DNA of 64,000 bases from Atlantibacter subterraneus (GCF_027853245.1 NZ_JAPTZM010000007.1); one strand, 5' to 3'; shown: positions 1 to 8,380, counted from the stretch's first letter. Numbers and translations: made by a program. Notes: generated by a model from the sequence alone, not told the origin.

Positions 1-111
1 GGCATGCCACCGGTTCCGGCAAGCTGGCAGCTGCATCGGGAAAAAGTGGCGGGCCAGGTGGCCTATCGCCTCTATTTACGTGAAACGCAAGGAGCGGAAC
101 ATGCTGATTAA
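1..111 (+). CDS. rsmD: 16S rRNA (guanine966-N2)-methyltransferase RsmD, C-terminal end only
   Basis: The window opens inside this gene; 36 codons and the TAA stop are present. The visible tail contains VAGQVAYRLYLRE, which matches the C-terminus of E. coli RsmD, the enzyme that methylates G966 of 16S rRNA during 30S assembly. The catalytic NPPF-type motif lies upstream of the window. The last 11 bases overlap the start of yhhL, as in E. coli, so the two are probably co-transcribed. The assignment rests on this short tail plus synteny. Confidence 0.85.
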   Translation, partial: GMPPVPASWQLHREKVAGQVAYRLYLRETQGAEHAD

Positions 112-367
112 CCTGGGACGTCTGTTAATGCTGTGCGTGTGGGGGTTTTTGATCCTGAATCTGATCCAGCCTTTCCCGCGTCCGCTGAACATTTTCGTCA
201 ACGTGGCACTGGTGTTTATGGTCCTGATGCACGGCTTACAGCTGGCGATGCTGAAAGCCACCCAGCCCAAAAACGCGCCGCCGATGGGTAAACCGGAACA
301 GATCCGCATCTTTCTGTTTGGCGTATTCGAACTGCTGGCGTGGCAGAAAAAGCAAAAGTTGAAGTAA
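101..367 (+). CDS. yhhL: YhhL, DUF1145 small inner-membrane protein
   Basis: An 88-residue protein, nearly the length of E. coli YhhL (89). It is hydrophobic, with two predicted membrane segments (about residues 3-22 and 28-50) and a basic C-terminal tail ending in KKQKLK. I chose the ATG at 101 because AAGGAG sits 6 bases upstream. A GTG at 80 in the same frame has no such site. It overlaps the end of rsmD by 11 bases, which suggests translational coupling. No biochemical function is known for the DUF1145 family. Confidence 0.9.
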   Translation: MLINLGRLLMLCVWGFLILNLIQPFPRPLNIFVNVALVFMVLMHGLQLAMLKATQPKNAPPMGKPEQIRIFLFGVFELLAWQKKQKLK

Positions 368-384
368 TGCTGGCGCAGGCGCGG

Positions 385-744
385 CTACGGCTGCGCCTCA
401 AAACGCACAAAGCGTGAGCCCTGATACACCAGCACCCCTTTCTCCCCCACCGTGAGCTGATGATAATCCGCCGCCTGTAGCCGGAAAGTCATTTCCATCC
501 CGCCCTGTAACGGCTTAAAGCTGGCTTCATAACGCATCGTCTCGCCCGCAGGCGTAACTTCGCGCTGACGAGAGCGGCGGTCATTGGCGGGCTTTTCTCG
601 CTTGTTAGTGATGACGACCTGTTTTTGCAACTGCGGCGCAGCATCATTACTGGCGTTCTCCCGTCGCTGTTGCATAAAGCGAAAAGAGGCAGCAACGACG
701 ATTATCGCCATGATAATTATCAGGAAAAACGGAATCTTACTCAT
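385..744 (-). CDS. yhhM: YhhM, DUF2500 membrane-anchored protein
   Basis: A 119-residue protein, the same length as E. coli YhhM. It starts MSKIPFFLIIIMAII, giving one N-terminal membrane anchor (about residues 4-20). A charged linker (KREKPANDRRSRQ) and a soluble C-terminal domain follow, typical of DUF2500. The frame stays open for 34 codons upstream, but the ATG at 744 gives the family length and follows a purine-rich AAGAG. It is convergent with yhhL and divergent from yhhN. Function is unknown. Confidence 0.9.
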   Translation of the reverse strand: MSKIPFFLIIIMAIIVVAASFRFMQQRRENASNDAAPQLQKQVVITNKREKPANDRRSRQREVTPAGETMRYEASFKPLQGGMEMTFRLQAADYHQLTVGEKGVLVYQGSRFVRFEAQP

Positions 745-885
745 AACGGTACTCTTATCAATAACGCGCTTTTTAGAATACTCTGGCCTGATAAGCATTG
801 TCATCTGCCCCGGCGGGACACTAGACTGAAAGACAGAGCCGTGCACAATGGGTGCGCGTTACAATAACTGAATCAGGGACTTATC

Positions 886-1512
886 ATGCTTTGGTCGTTT
901 ATTGCTGTCTGTTTTTCCGCCTGGCTGTATGTGGATGCCTCCTATCGCGGCCCGGTCTGGCAACGCTGGGTATTTAAACCCGTCACATTATTACTGCTGC
1001 TGCTGCTGGCCTGGCAGGCGCCGATGTTTGAAGCGCTGGGCTACCTGGTGGTCGCCGGGCTGCTGGCGACGCTGGTGGGCGATACGCTGACTTTGTTGCC
1101 GCGTGAACGCCTGCTGTACGCTATCGGCGCGTTTTTCCTGTCCCATTTGCTGTACACCATTTACTTCGCCAGCCAGATGACCCTGTCGTTCTACTGGCCG
1201 TTGCCGCTGGCACTGGTGGTGATTGGCGTGGCGCTGATTGCTGTGATCTGGACGCGGCTTGAAGAGCTGCGCTGGCCGATTTGCACTTTTATCGGCATGA
1301 CGCTGGTGATGGTGTGGCTCGCGGGCGAACTGTGGTTCTTCCGCCCAACCGACACCAGCCTGTCGGCATTTGTCGGCGCGGCGCTGCTGCTGTTAAGCAA
1401 CATAGTCTGGCTGGGCAGCCATTACCGCAAGCGCTTCACGGCAGATAACGCCATCGCCTCGGCCTGCTATTTCGCCGGGCATTTCCTGATTGTGCGTTCG
1501 CTGTACCTGTAA
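886..1512 (+). CDS. yhhN: YhhN family integral membrane protein (TMEM86/lysoplasmalogenase-like)
   Basis: A 208-residue protein, identical in length to E. coli YhhN, with about eight hydrophobic segments over its whole length. The YhhN family is related to eukaryotic TMEM86 lysoplasmalogenases, which cleave the vinyl-ether bond of lysoplasmalogens. Enterobacteria are not known to make plasmalogens, so the true substrate here is unknown. It lies directly upstream of zntA in the same direction, but zntA has its own promoter in the 95-base gap. Confidence 0.9.
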   Translation: MLWSFIAVCFSAWLYVDASYRGPVWQRWVFKPVTLLLLLLLAWQAPMFEALGYLVVAGLLATLVGDTLTLLPRERLLYAIGAFFLSHLLYTIYFASQMTLSFYWPLPLALVVIGVALIAVIWTRLEELRWPICTFIGMTLVMVWLAGELWFFRPTDTSLSAFVGAALLLLSNIVWLGSHYRKRFTADNAIASACYFAGHFLIVRSLYL

Positions 1513-1538
1513 ATTTTGCAGAAAAGTTGATCAATGCC

Positions 1539-1570
1539 TTGACTCTGGAGTCCACTCCAGAGTGTACCCT
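1539..1570 (+). promoter_or_regulatory. zntA promoter with ZntR (MerR-type) operator
   Basis: A TTGACT -35 box (1539-1544) and a TACCCT -10 box (1565-1570) are separated by 20 bases, the stretched spacing typical of MerR-family targets. The spacer is filled by a dyad at 1542-1563 with ACTCTGGAGT as left arm and ACTCCAGAGT as right arm. This is nearly identical to the E. coli zntA promoter, where Zn/Cd/Pb-loaded ZntR untwists the DNA to activate transcription. zntR itself is not in the window. Confidence 0.92.
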
Positions 1571-1607
1571 TCCGGTAATGAGAAAATTATCGTTACCGGA
1601 GGATGCC

Positions 1608-3830
1608 ATGACTACCCCAACGCCAGATGGCAAACCTGTTCCCCAGTTTGGTTCAGTTAAATTTAAGCCGCTTGATGCGCAGACGCCCTGTTGCGCCGAC
1701 GGGCAATGCAGCCAGCCCGCGCCTCAGCCCGTAACACCCCCTTCTGATGCCATCCATCGCTTTAGCTGGCACGTGCAAGGCATGGACTGCGCCGCCTGCG
1801 CGCGCAAAGTAGAAAATGCGGCGCGCCAGATTCCCGGCGTCAGCCAGGCGCAGGTGGTGTTCGCTACCGAAAAGTTGCTGGTAGATGCCGCCGCCGACGT
1901 GCGCGAGCAGGTTGAGCAGGCGATCCGTCAGGCGGGCTATACCCTGTCCGACAGCGATTCCCCAGCGCCCACCGCTTCCCACCCCTTTGCCTTGCGCGAC
2001 AACCTGCCGCTTATCGGCCTGATCGTGCTGATGGCGCTGAGCTGGGGCGTCGCGCAGTTTAATCCACCGCTGGGCGAAATCGCGTTTATCGCCACTACCC
2101 TGGTGGGCCTGTGGCCTATCGCCCGTCAGGCGTTACGGCTGATGCGCAGCGGCAACCCGTTCGCTATCGAAACCCTGATGAGCGTGGCGGCCATCGGCGC
2201 GCTGTTTATCGGCGCGACCGCCGAGGCCGCGATGGTACTGCTGTTATTTTTGATCGGCGAACGGTTAGAAGGCTGGGCGGCAAACCGCGCCCGTCAGGGG
2301 GTCAGCGCGCTGATAGCGCTGAAGCCGGAAACCGCGACACGTCTCAACGGCGAGCAGCGCGAAACGGTGGCGCTAAGCGCGCTGCGTCCCGGCGATGTGA
2401 TTGAAGTGGCGGCGGGCGGCAGGCTGCCTGCGGATGGTAAACTGCTCTCACCTTTCGCCAGCTTTGATGAAAGCGCCCTGACCGGGGAATCATTGCCCGT
2501 GGAACGCAGCCAGGGCGATAGCGTCGCCGCCGGGGCAACCAGCGTTGACCGGCTGGTCAGGCTGGAAGTGATCTCCGAGCCGGGCGATAGCGCTATTGAC
2601 CGGATTTTACGGCTGATTGAAGAAGCCGAAGAGCGCCGCGCGCCTATCGAGCGCTTTATCGACCGCTTCAGTCGGATCTACACGCCCGCCATCATGCTGT
2701 TTGCGCTGCTGGTGGCCGTGCTTCCTCCGCTACTGACTGGCGCGCCATGGCTGCCGTGGATCTACAAGGGGCTGACGCTGCTGCTGATTGGCTGCCCGTG
2801 CGCGCTGGTGATCTCCACGCCAGCGGCCATTACCTCCGGGCTGGCTGCCGCTGCACGGCGCGGCGCGCTGATTAAAGGCGGCGCGGCGCTGGAACAGCTC
2901 GGCCAGATCCGCCAGGTGGCGTTTGATAAAACCGGTACGTTGACGCAGGGCAAACCGCAGGTTACTACCGTTTCTCCGCTGCCCGGACTGGACGAAAACG
3001 CGCTGTTACGGCTGGCGGCAGCGGTTGAGCAAGGCTCCACGCACCCGCTGGCGCTGGCGATTATCGAACGCTGCACAAATCAGGAGATTATCCTGCCCGT
3101 AGCAACCAACCAGCGTACCCTGGCGGGTATTGGAATTGAGGCGACGGTTGACGGCGAAACGTATTTGCTCAGCGCGCCGGATAAGCTCCCCGCCGCCATT
3201 CTGGACGAAGCAACCCGGACCACCATTCAGCAACAGGAAGCCCAGGGCCAGACGGTGGTGGCGCTGGTGCACAACAATCAATTACTGGGCACGCTGGCGC
3301 TGCGCGACACGCTGCGACCCGATGCCAGAGAGGCGGTTCAGCGATTGCAGGGGCTGGGCGTTCAGGGGGTGATCCTCACCGGCGATAACCCACGCGCCGC
3401 TGCTGCGATTGCTGGCGAACTGGGGCTGGAATTCCGCGCGGGTTTACTGCCTGCCGATAAAGTGGCGGAAGTGAACCGGATGAATCAACGCGCGCCGCTG
3501 GCGATGGTGGGCGACGGGATTAACGATGCTCCGGCGATGAAAGCGGCAACGATCGGCATCGCCATGGGCAGCGGCACCGACGTAGCGCTGGAAACCGCCG
3601 ACGCCGCCCTCACCCATAACCGGCTGACGGAACTGGCGGGCATTATCGCCCTTGCCCGCGCGACCCATGCCAATATCCGGCAAAACATCGCTATCGCGCT
3701 GGGGTTAAAGGGGCTGTTCCTGGTCACGACGCTGCTCGGCATCACCGGTCTGTGGCTGGCGGTGCTGGCCGATACTGGTGCAACGGTACTGGTGACCGCC
3801 AATGCGTTAAGACTGTTGGGCAGGAAATAA
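1608..3830 (+). CDS. zntA: Zn2+/Cd2+/Pb2+-exporting P1B-type ATPase ZntA
   Basis: A 740-residue heavy-metal ATPase that exports zinc, cadmium and lead from the cytoplasm. Visible in order: an N-terminal cysteine cluster (Cys28, Cys29, Cys34), a heavy-metal-associated domain with GMDCAACA (metal-binding Cys61 and Cys64), the TGES actuator motif, the membrane CPC metal site in GCPCALVI, the phosphorylation site DKTGT, and the hinge motif MVGDGINDAP. E. coli ZntA has 732 residues. The ATG at 1608 is chosen because GGAGG precedes it and because it lies downstream of the ZntR promoter. An in-frame ATG at 1527 lies upstream of that promoter. Confidence 0.97.
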   Translation: MTTPTPDGKPVPQFGSVKFKPLDAQTPCCADGQCSQPAPQPVTPPSDAIHRFSWHVQGMDCAACARKVENAARQIPGVSQAQVVFATEKLLVDAAADVREQVEQAIRQAGYTLSDSDSPAPTASHPFALRDNLPLIGLIVLMALSWGVAQFNPPLGEIAFIATTLVGLWPIARQALRLMRSGNPFAIETLMSVAAIGALFIGATAEAAMVLLLFLIGERLEGWAANRARQGVSALIALKPETATRLNGEQRETVALSALRPGDVIEVAAGGRLPADGKLLSPFASFDESALTGESLPVERSQGDSVAAGATSVDRLVRLEVISEPGDSAIDRILRLIEEAEERRAPIERFIDRFSRIYTPAIMLFALLVAVLPPLLTGAPWLPWIYKGLTLLLIGCPCALVISTPAAITSGLAAAARRGALIKGGAALEQLGQIRQVAFDKTGTLTQGKPQVTTVSPLPGLDENALLRLAAAVEQGSTHPLALAIIERCTNQEIILPVATNQRTLAGIGIEATVDGETYLLSAPDKLPAAILDEATRTTIQQQEAQGQTVVALVHNNQLLGTLALRDTLRPDAREAVQRLQGLGVQGVILTGDNPRAAAAIAGELGLEFRAGLLPADKVAEVNRMNQRAPLAMVGDGINDAPAMKAATIGIAMGSGTDVALETADAALTHNRLTELAGIIALARATHANIRQNIAIALGLKGLFLVTTLLGITGLWLAVLADTGATVLVTANALRLLGRK

Positions 3831-3944
3831 ACAGATAATAACCCATGGTTTCTAAAGGACTCTTTCCGTAGGATATTTTCAGCCAGTTTTACTGGTGAGG
3901 CGCAGCGTTGCGGGGGCTTGATCCCTGGCGGCGTAGTCGCTAGA

Positions 3945-4025
3945 TAAAGAAAAACCCCCGCACGTTGTTAGTAATTAAACCAGGCAACATAACGGGGGCC
4001 ATTCCTTGTCTCGACAACAAGAGAA
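3945..4025 (-). ncRNA. candidate antisense antitoxin RNA with Rho-independent terminator
   Basis: Read on the minus strand, CCCCCG (complement of 3993-3998) pairs with CGGGGG (complement of 3955-3960), with a further GTTG/CAAC pairing inside. A TTTTT run follows (complement of 3950-3954). This is a good intrinsic terminator ending a short RNA that would run antisense to the leader of the small hydrophobic ORF at 4064. The promoter and 5' end were not identified, so the right-hand boundary is a guess. The arrangement resembles Rdl RNAs opposite ldr leaders. Confidence 0.4.
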
Positions 4026-4063
4026 TAGCCGCGAACGGTTGCCATTGCAACGCAGGCGGTTAT

Positions 4064-4156
4064 ATGACGTTCAAACAGGCCTTTTGGCTTGCGGTCTTAA
4101 CGTCGATCATCGGGCCGATTGTGGTCGCGCTGATCCGTTATTTCTTCAGCTTCTAA
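4064..4156 (+). CDS. 30-residue hydrophobic peptide, candidate type I toxin
   Basis: The ATG at 4064 follows AGGCGG at good spacing and encodes 30 residues, MTFKQAFW up to RYFFSF. One continuous hydrophobic helix covers about residues 7-28, with a central Pro after IIG, and there is a terminator directly downstream. The pattern (short amphipathic start, IxxPIVVAxI core, basic residue near the end) loosely recalls the Ldr/Fst group of type I toxins. I do not recognise it as a named family. The same frame is open back to 3965, but only from a TTG without a ribosome site. The leader has three mutually exclusive G/C blocks (3910-3916, 3955-3961, 3992-3998), as expected for a translationally locked toxin mRNA. 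Confidence 0.5.
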   Translation: MTFKQAFWLAVLTSIIGPIVVALIRYFFSF

Positions 4157-4205
4157 GCTAACCTGGGCGTCACCGCTGCTGTGATGGCAACATGCGCCCG
4201 AACTG

Positions 4206-4235
4206 GCCGCAGGCGTAACAACCTGCGGCTTTTTT
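4206..4235 (+). terminator. intrinsic terminator of the small toxin-like gene
   Basis: GCCGCAGG (4206-4213) pairs perfectly with CCTGCGGC (4222-4229), followed by six T residues. Confidence 0.85.
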
Positions 4236-4245
4236 GCCTGAAGAC

Positions 4246-4273
4246 AAAAAAGCCCGGCAACAGGGCCGGGCTC
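4246..4273 (-). terminator. intrinsic terminator of the TRAP transporter operon
   Basis: On the minus strand AGCCCGG and CCGGGCT form a stem around a short loop, followed by TTTTTTG. It lies just past the stop of the large TRAP permease gene. Confidence 0.85.
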
Positions 4274-4281
4274 CAGTCAAA

Positions 4282-5568
4282 TCACATCATTCCCAGTATT
4301 TTCGGTAGCCATAGCGATATCGCCGGGACGTAGGTTACCAGCCCCAGCACCACCAGCAGCATGCCGTAGAATGGCAGCATCGCGCGCACAACTTCTTCAA
4401 TTTTACGCTTACTCACCGCACTCGCCACAAACAGCACCGAGCCCACCGGCGGGGTAACCAGACCGATGCCCAGGTTCACCATCATGATCATCCCGAAATG
4501 CACCGGGTCGATCCCCAGCATATTGGTCACCGGCAGCAGCACCGGCGTCAGGATCAGGATCAGCGGTGCCATGTCCATCAGCGTACCTACCAGCAGCAGC
4601 ATGATGTTCAGGTACATCAGGATGACGTACTTATTATCCGACAGCGAGGTGAAGAACTCGGTGATGCGCATCGGCAGCTGCATATAGGTCATCACCGCGC
4701 CGAAGGCTGCTGCGAAACCGATAAGGATCATAACGATGGTCACCGTTTTCACGGTACGGAACATCAGTTTTGGCAGTTCGCTCCACTTGTAATCGCGGTA
4801 GATAAACATGGTCACGAAGAATGACCAGATACAGGCCACCGCCGCCGATTCCGTTGCCGTGAACACCCCGGTGAGAATACCGCCCATGATGATGACCACG
4901 GTCATCAGGCCCCACAGCGCGTCGAAGAAAATTTTCAGCGCCTGTTTAAACGGAATGCGCTCGCCTTTCGGATAGCCGCGACGGTGGGCGAAGCCCATAC
5001 ACAGCACCATCAGGCTGACGCCCAGCAACAGCCCCGGCAGAACCCCCGCGATAAACAGCGTGGCGATTGACACCGTACCGCCCGCCGCCAGCGAGTAAAT
5101 CACCGAGTTATGGCTCGGCGGGATCAAAATGGCCTGCACCGAGCCGCTGGCGGTAACCGCCGCCGCGTACTCGCGCGGATAGCCCTTTTTCTCCATTTCC
5201 GGGATCATCACGCTGCCGATAGAAGCGGTATCTGCCACCGAAGAGCCGGAAATCGCGCCGAAAAAGGTCGAGGCGACAATATTCACCAGCGACAGCCCGC
5301 CGCGAATAAAGCCCACGAAAATATAAGCGAAGTTCACCAGGCGGCGTGCGATACCGCCTTCCGCCATAATCGCCCCCGCCAGGATAAAGAACGGGATGGC
5401 CAGCAGGCTAAATTTGTTCACGCCGCTGGTGATTTGAATCATGATCGCTTCCAGCGGCAGTTCAATATACAGCGCGCCAACCACGGCGCTCAGACCCACC
5501 GCAAAGGCCACCGGCATGCCGACCGCCAACAATACGCCCAGAGTAAAAAGTAAAACGAACGCGTCCAT
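4282..5568 (-). CDS. TRAP transporter large permease (DctM-type)
   Basis: A 428-residue membrane protein with about twelve hydrophobic segments, the catalytic permease subunit of a tripartite ATP-independent periplasmic transporter. Typical DctM-family stretches are visible: SLLAIPFFILAGAIM, ASGSVQAILIPPSHNSVIYS and NLGIGLVTPPVG. It uses the Na+ gradient to import organic acids delivered by the binding protein. It is the third gene of the operon (binding protein, small permease, large permease). The start follows a GGGGG-type site 10 bases after the small permease gene. The substrate cannot be read from sequence; sugar acids or C4-dicarboxylates are typical. Confidence 0.93.
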   Translation of the reverse strand: MDAFVLLFTLGVLLAVGMPVAFAVGLSAVVGALYIELPLEAIMIQITSGVNKFSLLAIPFFILAGAIMAEGGIARRLVNFAYIFVGFIRGGLSLVNIVASTFFGAISGSSVADTASIGSVMIPEMEKKGYPREYAAAVTASGSVQAILIPPSHNSVIYSLAAGGTVSIATLFIAGVLPGLLLGVSLMVLCMGFAHRRGYPKGERIPFKQALKIFFDALWGLMTVVIIMGGILTGVFTATESAAVACIWSFFVTMFIYRDYKWSELPKLMFRTVKTVTIVMILIGFAAAFGAVMTYMQLPMRITEFFTSLSDNKYVILMYLNIMLLLVGTLMDMAPLILILTPVLLPVTNMLGIDPVHFGMIMMVNLGIGLVTPPVGSVLFVASAVSKRKIEEVVRAMLPFYGMLLVVLGLVTYVPAISLWLPKILGMM

Positions 5569-5578
5569 GAAGCCCCCG

Positions 5579-6088
5579 TTAGCCGTGATTGCCGATAAGC
5601 ACTACCGGACGATTCTCCTGGGAACCGAACAACAGCCGCTCAATAACGAAAAGAATAATGATCGCCGAGCCTATCGGCAGCGGCAGGTAGCTTTCCCCGG
5701 AGGTCAAAATCGGGAATTCCGCCACCGGCTGCTCCCAGAGCTCTATACACAGCAGGGCGCTGTACCAGAACATAATCCCGGAGATGGTCAGCATCAGCAG
5801 ATCGACCAGCTTTGCGCACAGGCGCTGCATGGCCGGTGGGATACGGTCGATCAGCATGTTGACGGCGATATGGGAATTGGCGCGATAGCTTACCGCTGCG
5901 CCCACAAAGCTGAACGTCACCATGCAGATAATCGCGATGGGCTCCGGCCAGGATTCGCCACGGTTCAGGACATAGCGGGAAAAGATGCCAATCGGGATGA
6001 CAATCGTCATCAGCAGCAGCGAAAACCCGGCCACAAACATGGCGAACAGGTACAGGCGATCCATCCATTTAACATAGAAAGGGGTCAT
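5579..6088 (-). CDS. TRAP transporter small permease (DctQ-type)
   Basis: A 169-residue protein with four membrane segments, matching the DctQ layout. The motif FSRYVLNRGESWPEPIA is the conserved W-P-E region of small TRAP permeases. DctQ is needed for assembly with DctM and docking of the periplasmic binding protein. GGAG lies 6 bases before the ATG at 6088. It is 42 bases downstream of the binding-protein gene and 10 bases upstream of the large permease gene, so it is clearly in the same transcription unit. Confidence 0.9.
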   Translation of the reverse strand: MTPFYVKWMDRLYLFAMFVAGFSLLLMTIVIPIGIFSRYVLNRGESWPEPIAIICMVTFSFVGAAVSYRANSHIAVNMLIDRIPPAMQRLCAKLVDLLMLTISGIMFWYSALLCIELWEQPVAEFPILTSGESYLPLPIGSAIIILFVIERLLFGSQENRPVVLIGNHG

Positions 6089-6130
6089 AAATACTCCGGG
6101 AAGATGCGCCGGAGTAACCGGCGCCTGAGA

Positions 6131-7108
6131 TCACTGTACGTCTGCTATCGCTTTCATCAGATCCTGATGCTTGTCGCCAAACTGGGCGCGCACCGGCTCT
6201 GTGGCCTTAACGAAAACGGCTTTATCGATGTCGTGGAACTGAACGCCGCCGGCTTTCATTTTTTCCAGCGCCTGGGCGTTATAGGCATCCCAGAGTTTGC
6301 GCTGTTCCATCTGCGCTTCGCGGGCCAGGGTCAGGATTTTTTGCTGTTGATCGGCGCTGAGTTTGTCCCATTTCACTTTGGAATAAAGCAGCATTTCCGG
6401 GGTGATAAAGTGGCCGCTCAGGGTGTAGTTTTTCGCGACCGGCATGTAGTTGTGGGCAATAAAGGTCGGCGGGTTGTTTTCCGCTCCGTCAATCACGCCG
6501 GTTTGCATACCGCTGTACACTTCGCTCACGCCCATGGCAACGGAGTTCGCGCCCATGTCTTTCAGGGTAGCCAGCGCTACCGGGCTACCCTGAACGCGGA
6601 TTTTCATCCCTTTCAGATCTTCCGGTTTCACCACCGGTTTTACGGTGATCAGATTACGGGTACCGGAGTCCATCCAGCCCAGGAACACCAGTTTCGATTT
6701 CGGGTTGTTAGTCAGCTTCTCACCGATCTGTTTGCCGATATCGCCATCAATGACTTTGTGCATATGGTCTTCATCACGGAAGACATACGGCAGGGTAAAT
6801 ACTTCGATATCCGGCAGAATAGCGGCAACCGGGGCCATCGAGACGCGAATGATGTCGATAGCGCCCATTTGCGCCTGCTCGATCATCTGCTTCTCATCGC
6901 CCAGTACGCCGCCCGGAAAGACTTTGATTTCGAGATCGCCATTGGTTTGTTGTTTGAGCTTTTCACCCATATTTTGCACGGCCACCACGTTGGGATAACC
7001 CTGCGGATGAACGTCGGCGGCTTTGATGGTCTGCGCCAGTACGGTTGGTGCAAATAACACGGTGGAGAGGCACAGCCCGGCTAAAGCCGGTATAAAAGTC
7101 TTTTTCAT
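6131..7108 (-). CDS. TRAP transporter periplasmic substrate-binding protein (DctP-type)
   Basis: A 325-residue protein with a Sec signal peptide (MKKTFIPALAGLCLS..., cleavage probably after VLA, about residue 25). DctP-family features are visible: LGWMDSGTRNLITVKPV, the KGMKIRVQGSP strand that carries the carboxylate-binding arginine, and GAENNPPTF. It is the first gene of the operon and has a GGAG site upstream. The conserved arginine implies a carboxylated ligand. Nothing nearby (no dehydrogenase, kinase or regulator) identifies which one. Confidence 0.92.
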   Translation of the reverse strand: MKKTFIPALAGLCLSTVLFAPTVLAQTIKAADVHPQGYPNVVAVQNMGEKLKQQTNGDLEIKVFPGGVLGDEKQMIEQAQMGAIDIIRVSMAPVAAILPDIEVFTLPYVFRDEDHMHKVIDGDIGKQIGEKLTNNPKSKLVFLGWMDSGTRNLITVKPVVKPEDLKGMKIRVQGSPVALATLKDMGANSVAMGVSEVYSGMQTGVIDGAENNPPTFIAHNYMPVAKNYTLSGHFITPEMLLYSKVKWDKLSADQQQKILTLAREAQMEQRKLWDAYNAQALEKMKAGGVQFHDIDKAVFVKATEPVRAQFGDKHQDLMKAIADVQ

Positions 7109-7164
7109 CGGGTCAGCTCCAAAGGGTACGATAGGTAAGAGAGTAAAACGCTGTTTTGATTTTC

Positions 7165-7176
7165 AGTTTATAAACT
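7165..7176. promoter_or_regulatory. perfect 12-bp palindrome upstream of the TRAP operon
   Basis: AGTTTATAAACT is a perfect dyad 57 bases upstream of the binding-protein start codon, inside an A+T-rich stretch. It could be an operator, but no regulator gene is adjacent. A short palindrome of this base composition can also occur by chance. Confidence 0.3.
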
Positions 7177-7297
7177 AGCTGAAGCCGGAAAAAGACGCGG
7201 TGAAGCGCCTCACAAAAGCGGTAAATAATGAAACGAAGGTTTAAAGAGAATGTACCGGGAGTTCAGGGCAGAGTCTTATTCCTCTGCGCCCGAGTAA

Positions 7298-7543
7298 TCA
7301 GTGTTTTTTGCGGAGTAAATAGCGATAAGGCAGTGCTTCCGTCTGCGAAGCGATCAGATCGTGCTCCATAAAACGGCAAAAACCTGGAATGTCGCGGGTG
7401 GTGGCAGGGTCGTCGGCAATGACTAACAGCGTTTCGCCGGTCTGCATACCGCGCACGGTTTTGCGCACCATCATCACCGGTTCCGGGCAGCGTAGTCCCT
7501 GGGCATCCAGGGTATGGTCGGGATGGTTAAAAAGGTCGGTCAT
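7298..7543 (-). CDS. tusA: sulfur carrier protein TusA
   Basis: An 81-residue protein, the same length as E. coli TusA. Cys19 in the motif LRCPEP is the persulfide-carrying residue. TusA takes sulfur from IscS and passes it through TusBCD/TusE to MnmA for 2-thiouridine at the tRNA wobble position. The frame is open further upstream to 7711, but the ATG at 7543 gives the family N-terminus MTDLFNHPDHTLDAQGLRCPEP. It is divergent from yhhQ across 171 bases, as in E. coli. Confidence 0.96.
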   Translation of the reverse strand: MTDLFNHPDHTLDAQGLRCPEPVMMVRKTVRGMQTGETLLVIADDPATTRDIPGFCRFMEHDLIASQTEALPYRYLLRKKH

Positions 7544-7714
7544 GGTTATCTCGGGGAAATGTAAAAACGGCATTAGTTTACCCTGCGATTGAGTCGGTGC
7601 AAGCGAGGTTAACGATTGCGTTAAAATTAACCATTGCAAAGCTGTGCTGAAGCAGTATGATGCGGCGGTTTTGATTCTGGGTTCCCTCACCCCATCCGAC
7701 AAAAAGGTCACAAT

Positions 7715-8380
7715 ATGACGACGTTTACATTACGCCAGCGCCGCAATGCGCTTATCTGGCTATCGCTGTTTCATTTGCTGGTCATCACGTCCAGTAACTA
7801 TCTGGTGCAGTTGCCGATCACCATTTTCGGTTTTCACACCACCTGGGGTGCGTTCAGCTTTCCCTTTATCTTCCTGGCTACCGACCTGACCGTGCGGATT
7901 TTTGGCGCACCGTTAGCGCGACGCATTATCTTTGCGGTAATGATCCCGGCGCTGGTGATTTCCTATGGCATCTCCTCGCTGTTTTATATGGGAAGCTGGC
8001 AGGGTTTTGAAGCATTAACCCACTTCAACCTGTTCGTAGCGCGTATCGCCACCGCAAGCTTTATGGCTTATGCGCTGGGCCAAATTCTTGATGTGCATGT
8101 GTTTAACCGACTGCGTAAAAACCGCCGCTGGTGGCTGGCACCCACCGCATCAACCATTTTCGGTAACGTCAGCGACACCCTCGCATTCTTCTTTATCGCC
8201 TTCTGGCGCAGCCCGGACGCCTTTATGGCCGAACACTGGGTGGAAATCGCGCTGGTGGATTACTGCTTCAAAGTGCTTATCAGCATCGTGTTCTTCCTGC
8301 CGATGTACGGCGTACTGCTGAATATGCTGTTGAAAAAACTGGCAGATAAATCTGATTTCGCGCGCTTCCAGCCGGGTTGA
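7715..8380 (+). CDS. yhhQ: YhhQ, queuosine-precursor (preQ0/preQ1) transporter
   Basis: A 221-residue integral membrane protein of the VUT/YhhQ family with about six hydrophobic segments. YhhQ imports 7-deazaguanine precursors (7-cyano- and 7-aminomethyl-) for queuosine modification of tRNA. Family stretches include FHTTWGAFSFPFIFLATDLTVRIFG and STIFGNVSDTLAFFFIAFW. The length equals that of E. coli YhhQ, and it is followed by dcrB in the same order. No preQ1 riboswitch was recognised in the upstream gap. Confidence 0.94.
   Translation: MTTFTLRQRRNALIWLSLFHLLVITSSNYLVQLPITIFGFHTTWGAFSFPFIFLATDLTVRIFGAPLARRIIFAVMIPALVISYGISSLFYMGSWQGFEALTHFNLFVARIATASFMAYALGQILDVHVFNRLRKNRRWWLAPTASTIFGNVSDTLAFFFIAFWRSPDAFMAEHWVEIALVDYCFKVLISIVFFLPMYGVLLNMLLKKLADKSDFARFQPG

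Noticed and set aside
3965..4063. N-terminal extension of the small toxin-like peptide to 63 residues
   Set aside because: Would need a TTG start without ribosome site and would run through the structured leader that holds the antisense terminator.
5441..7057. A 538-codon open frame on the plus strand across the TRAP genes
   Set aside because: It is antisense to two clear TRAP genes with signal peptide, membrane segments and family motifs. The frame is an artefact of G+C-rich codon use and its translation is histidine/glutamine-rich nonsense.
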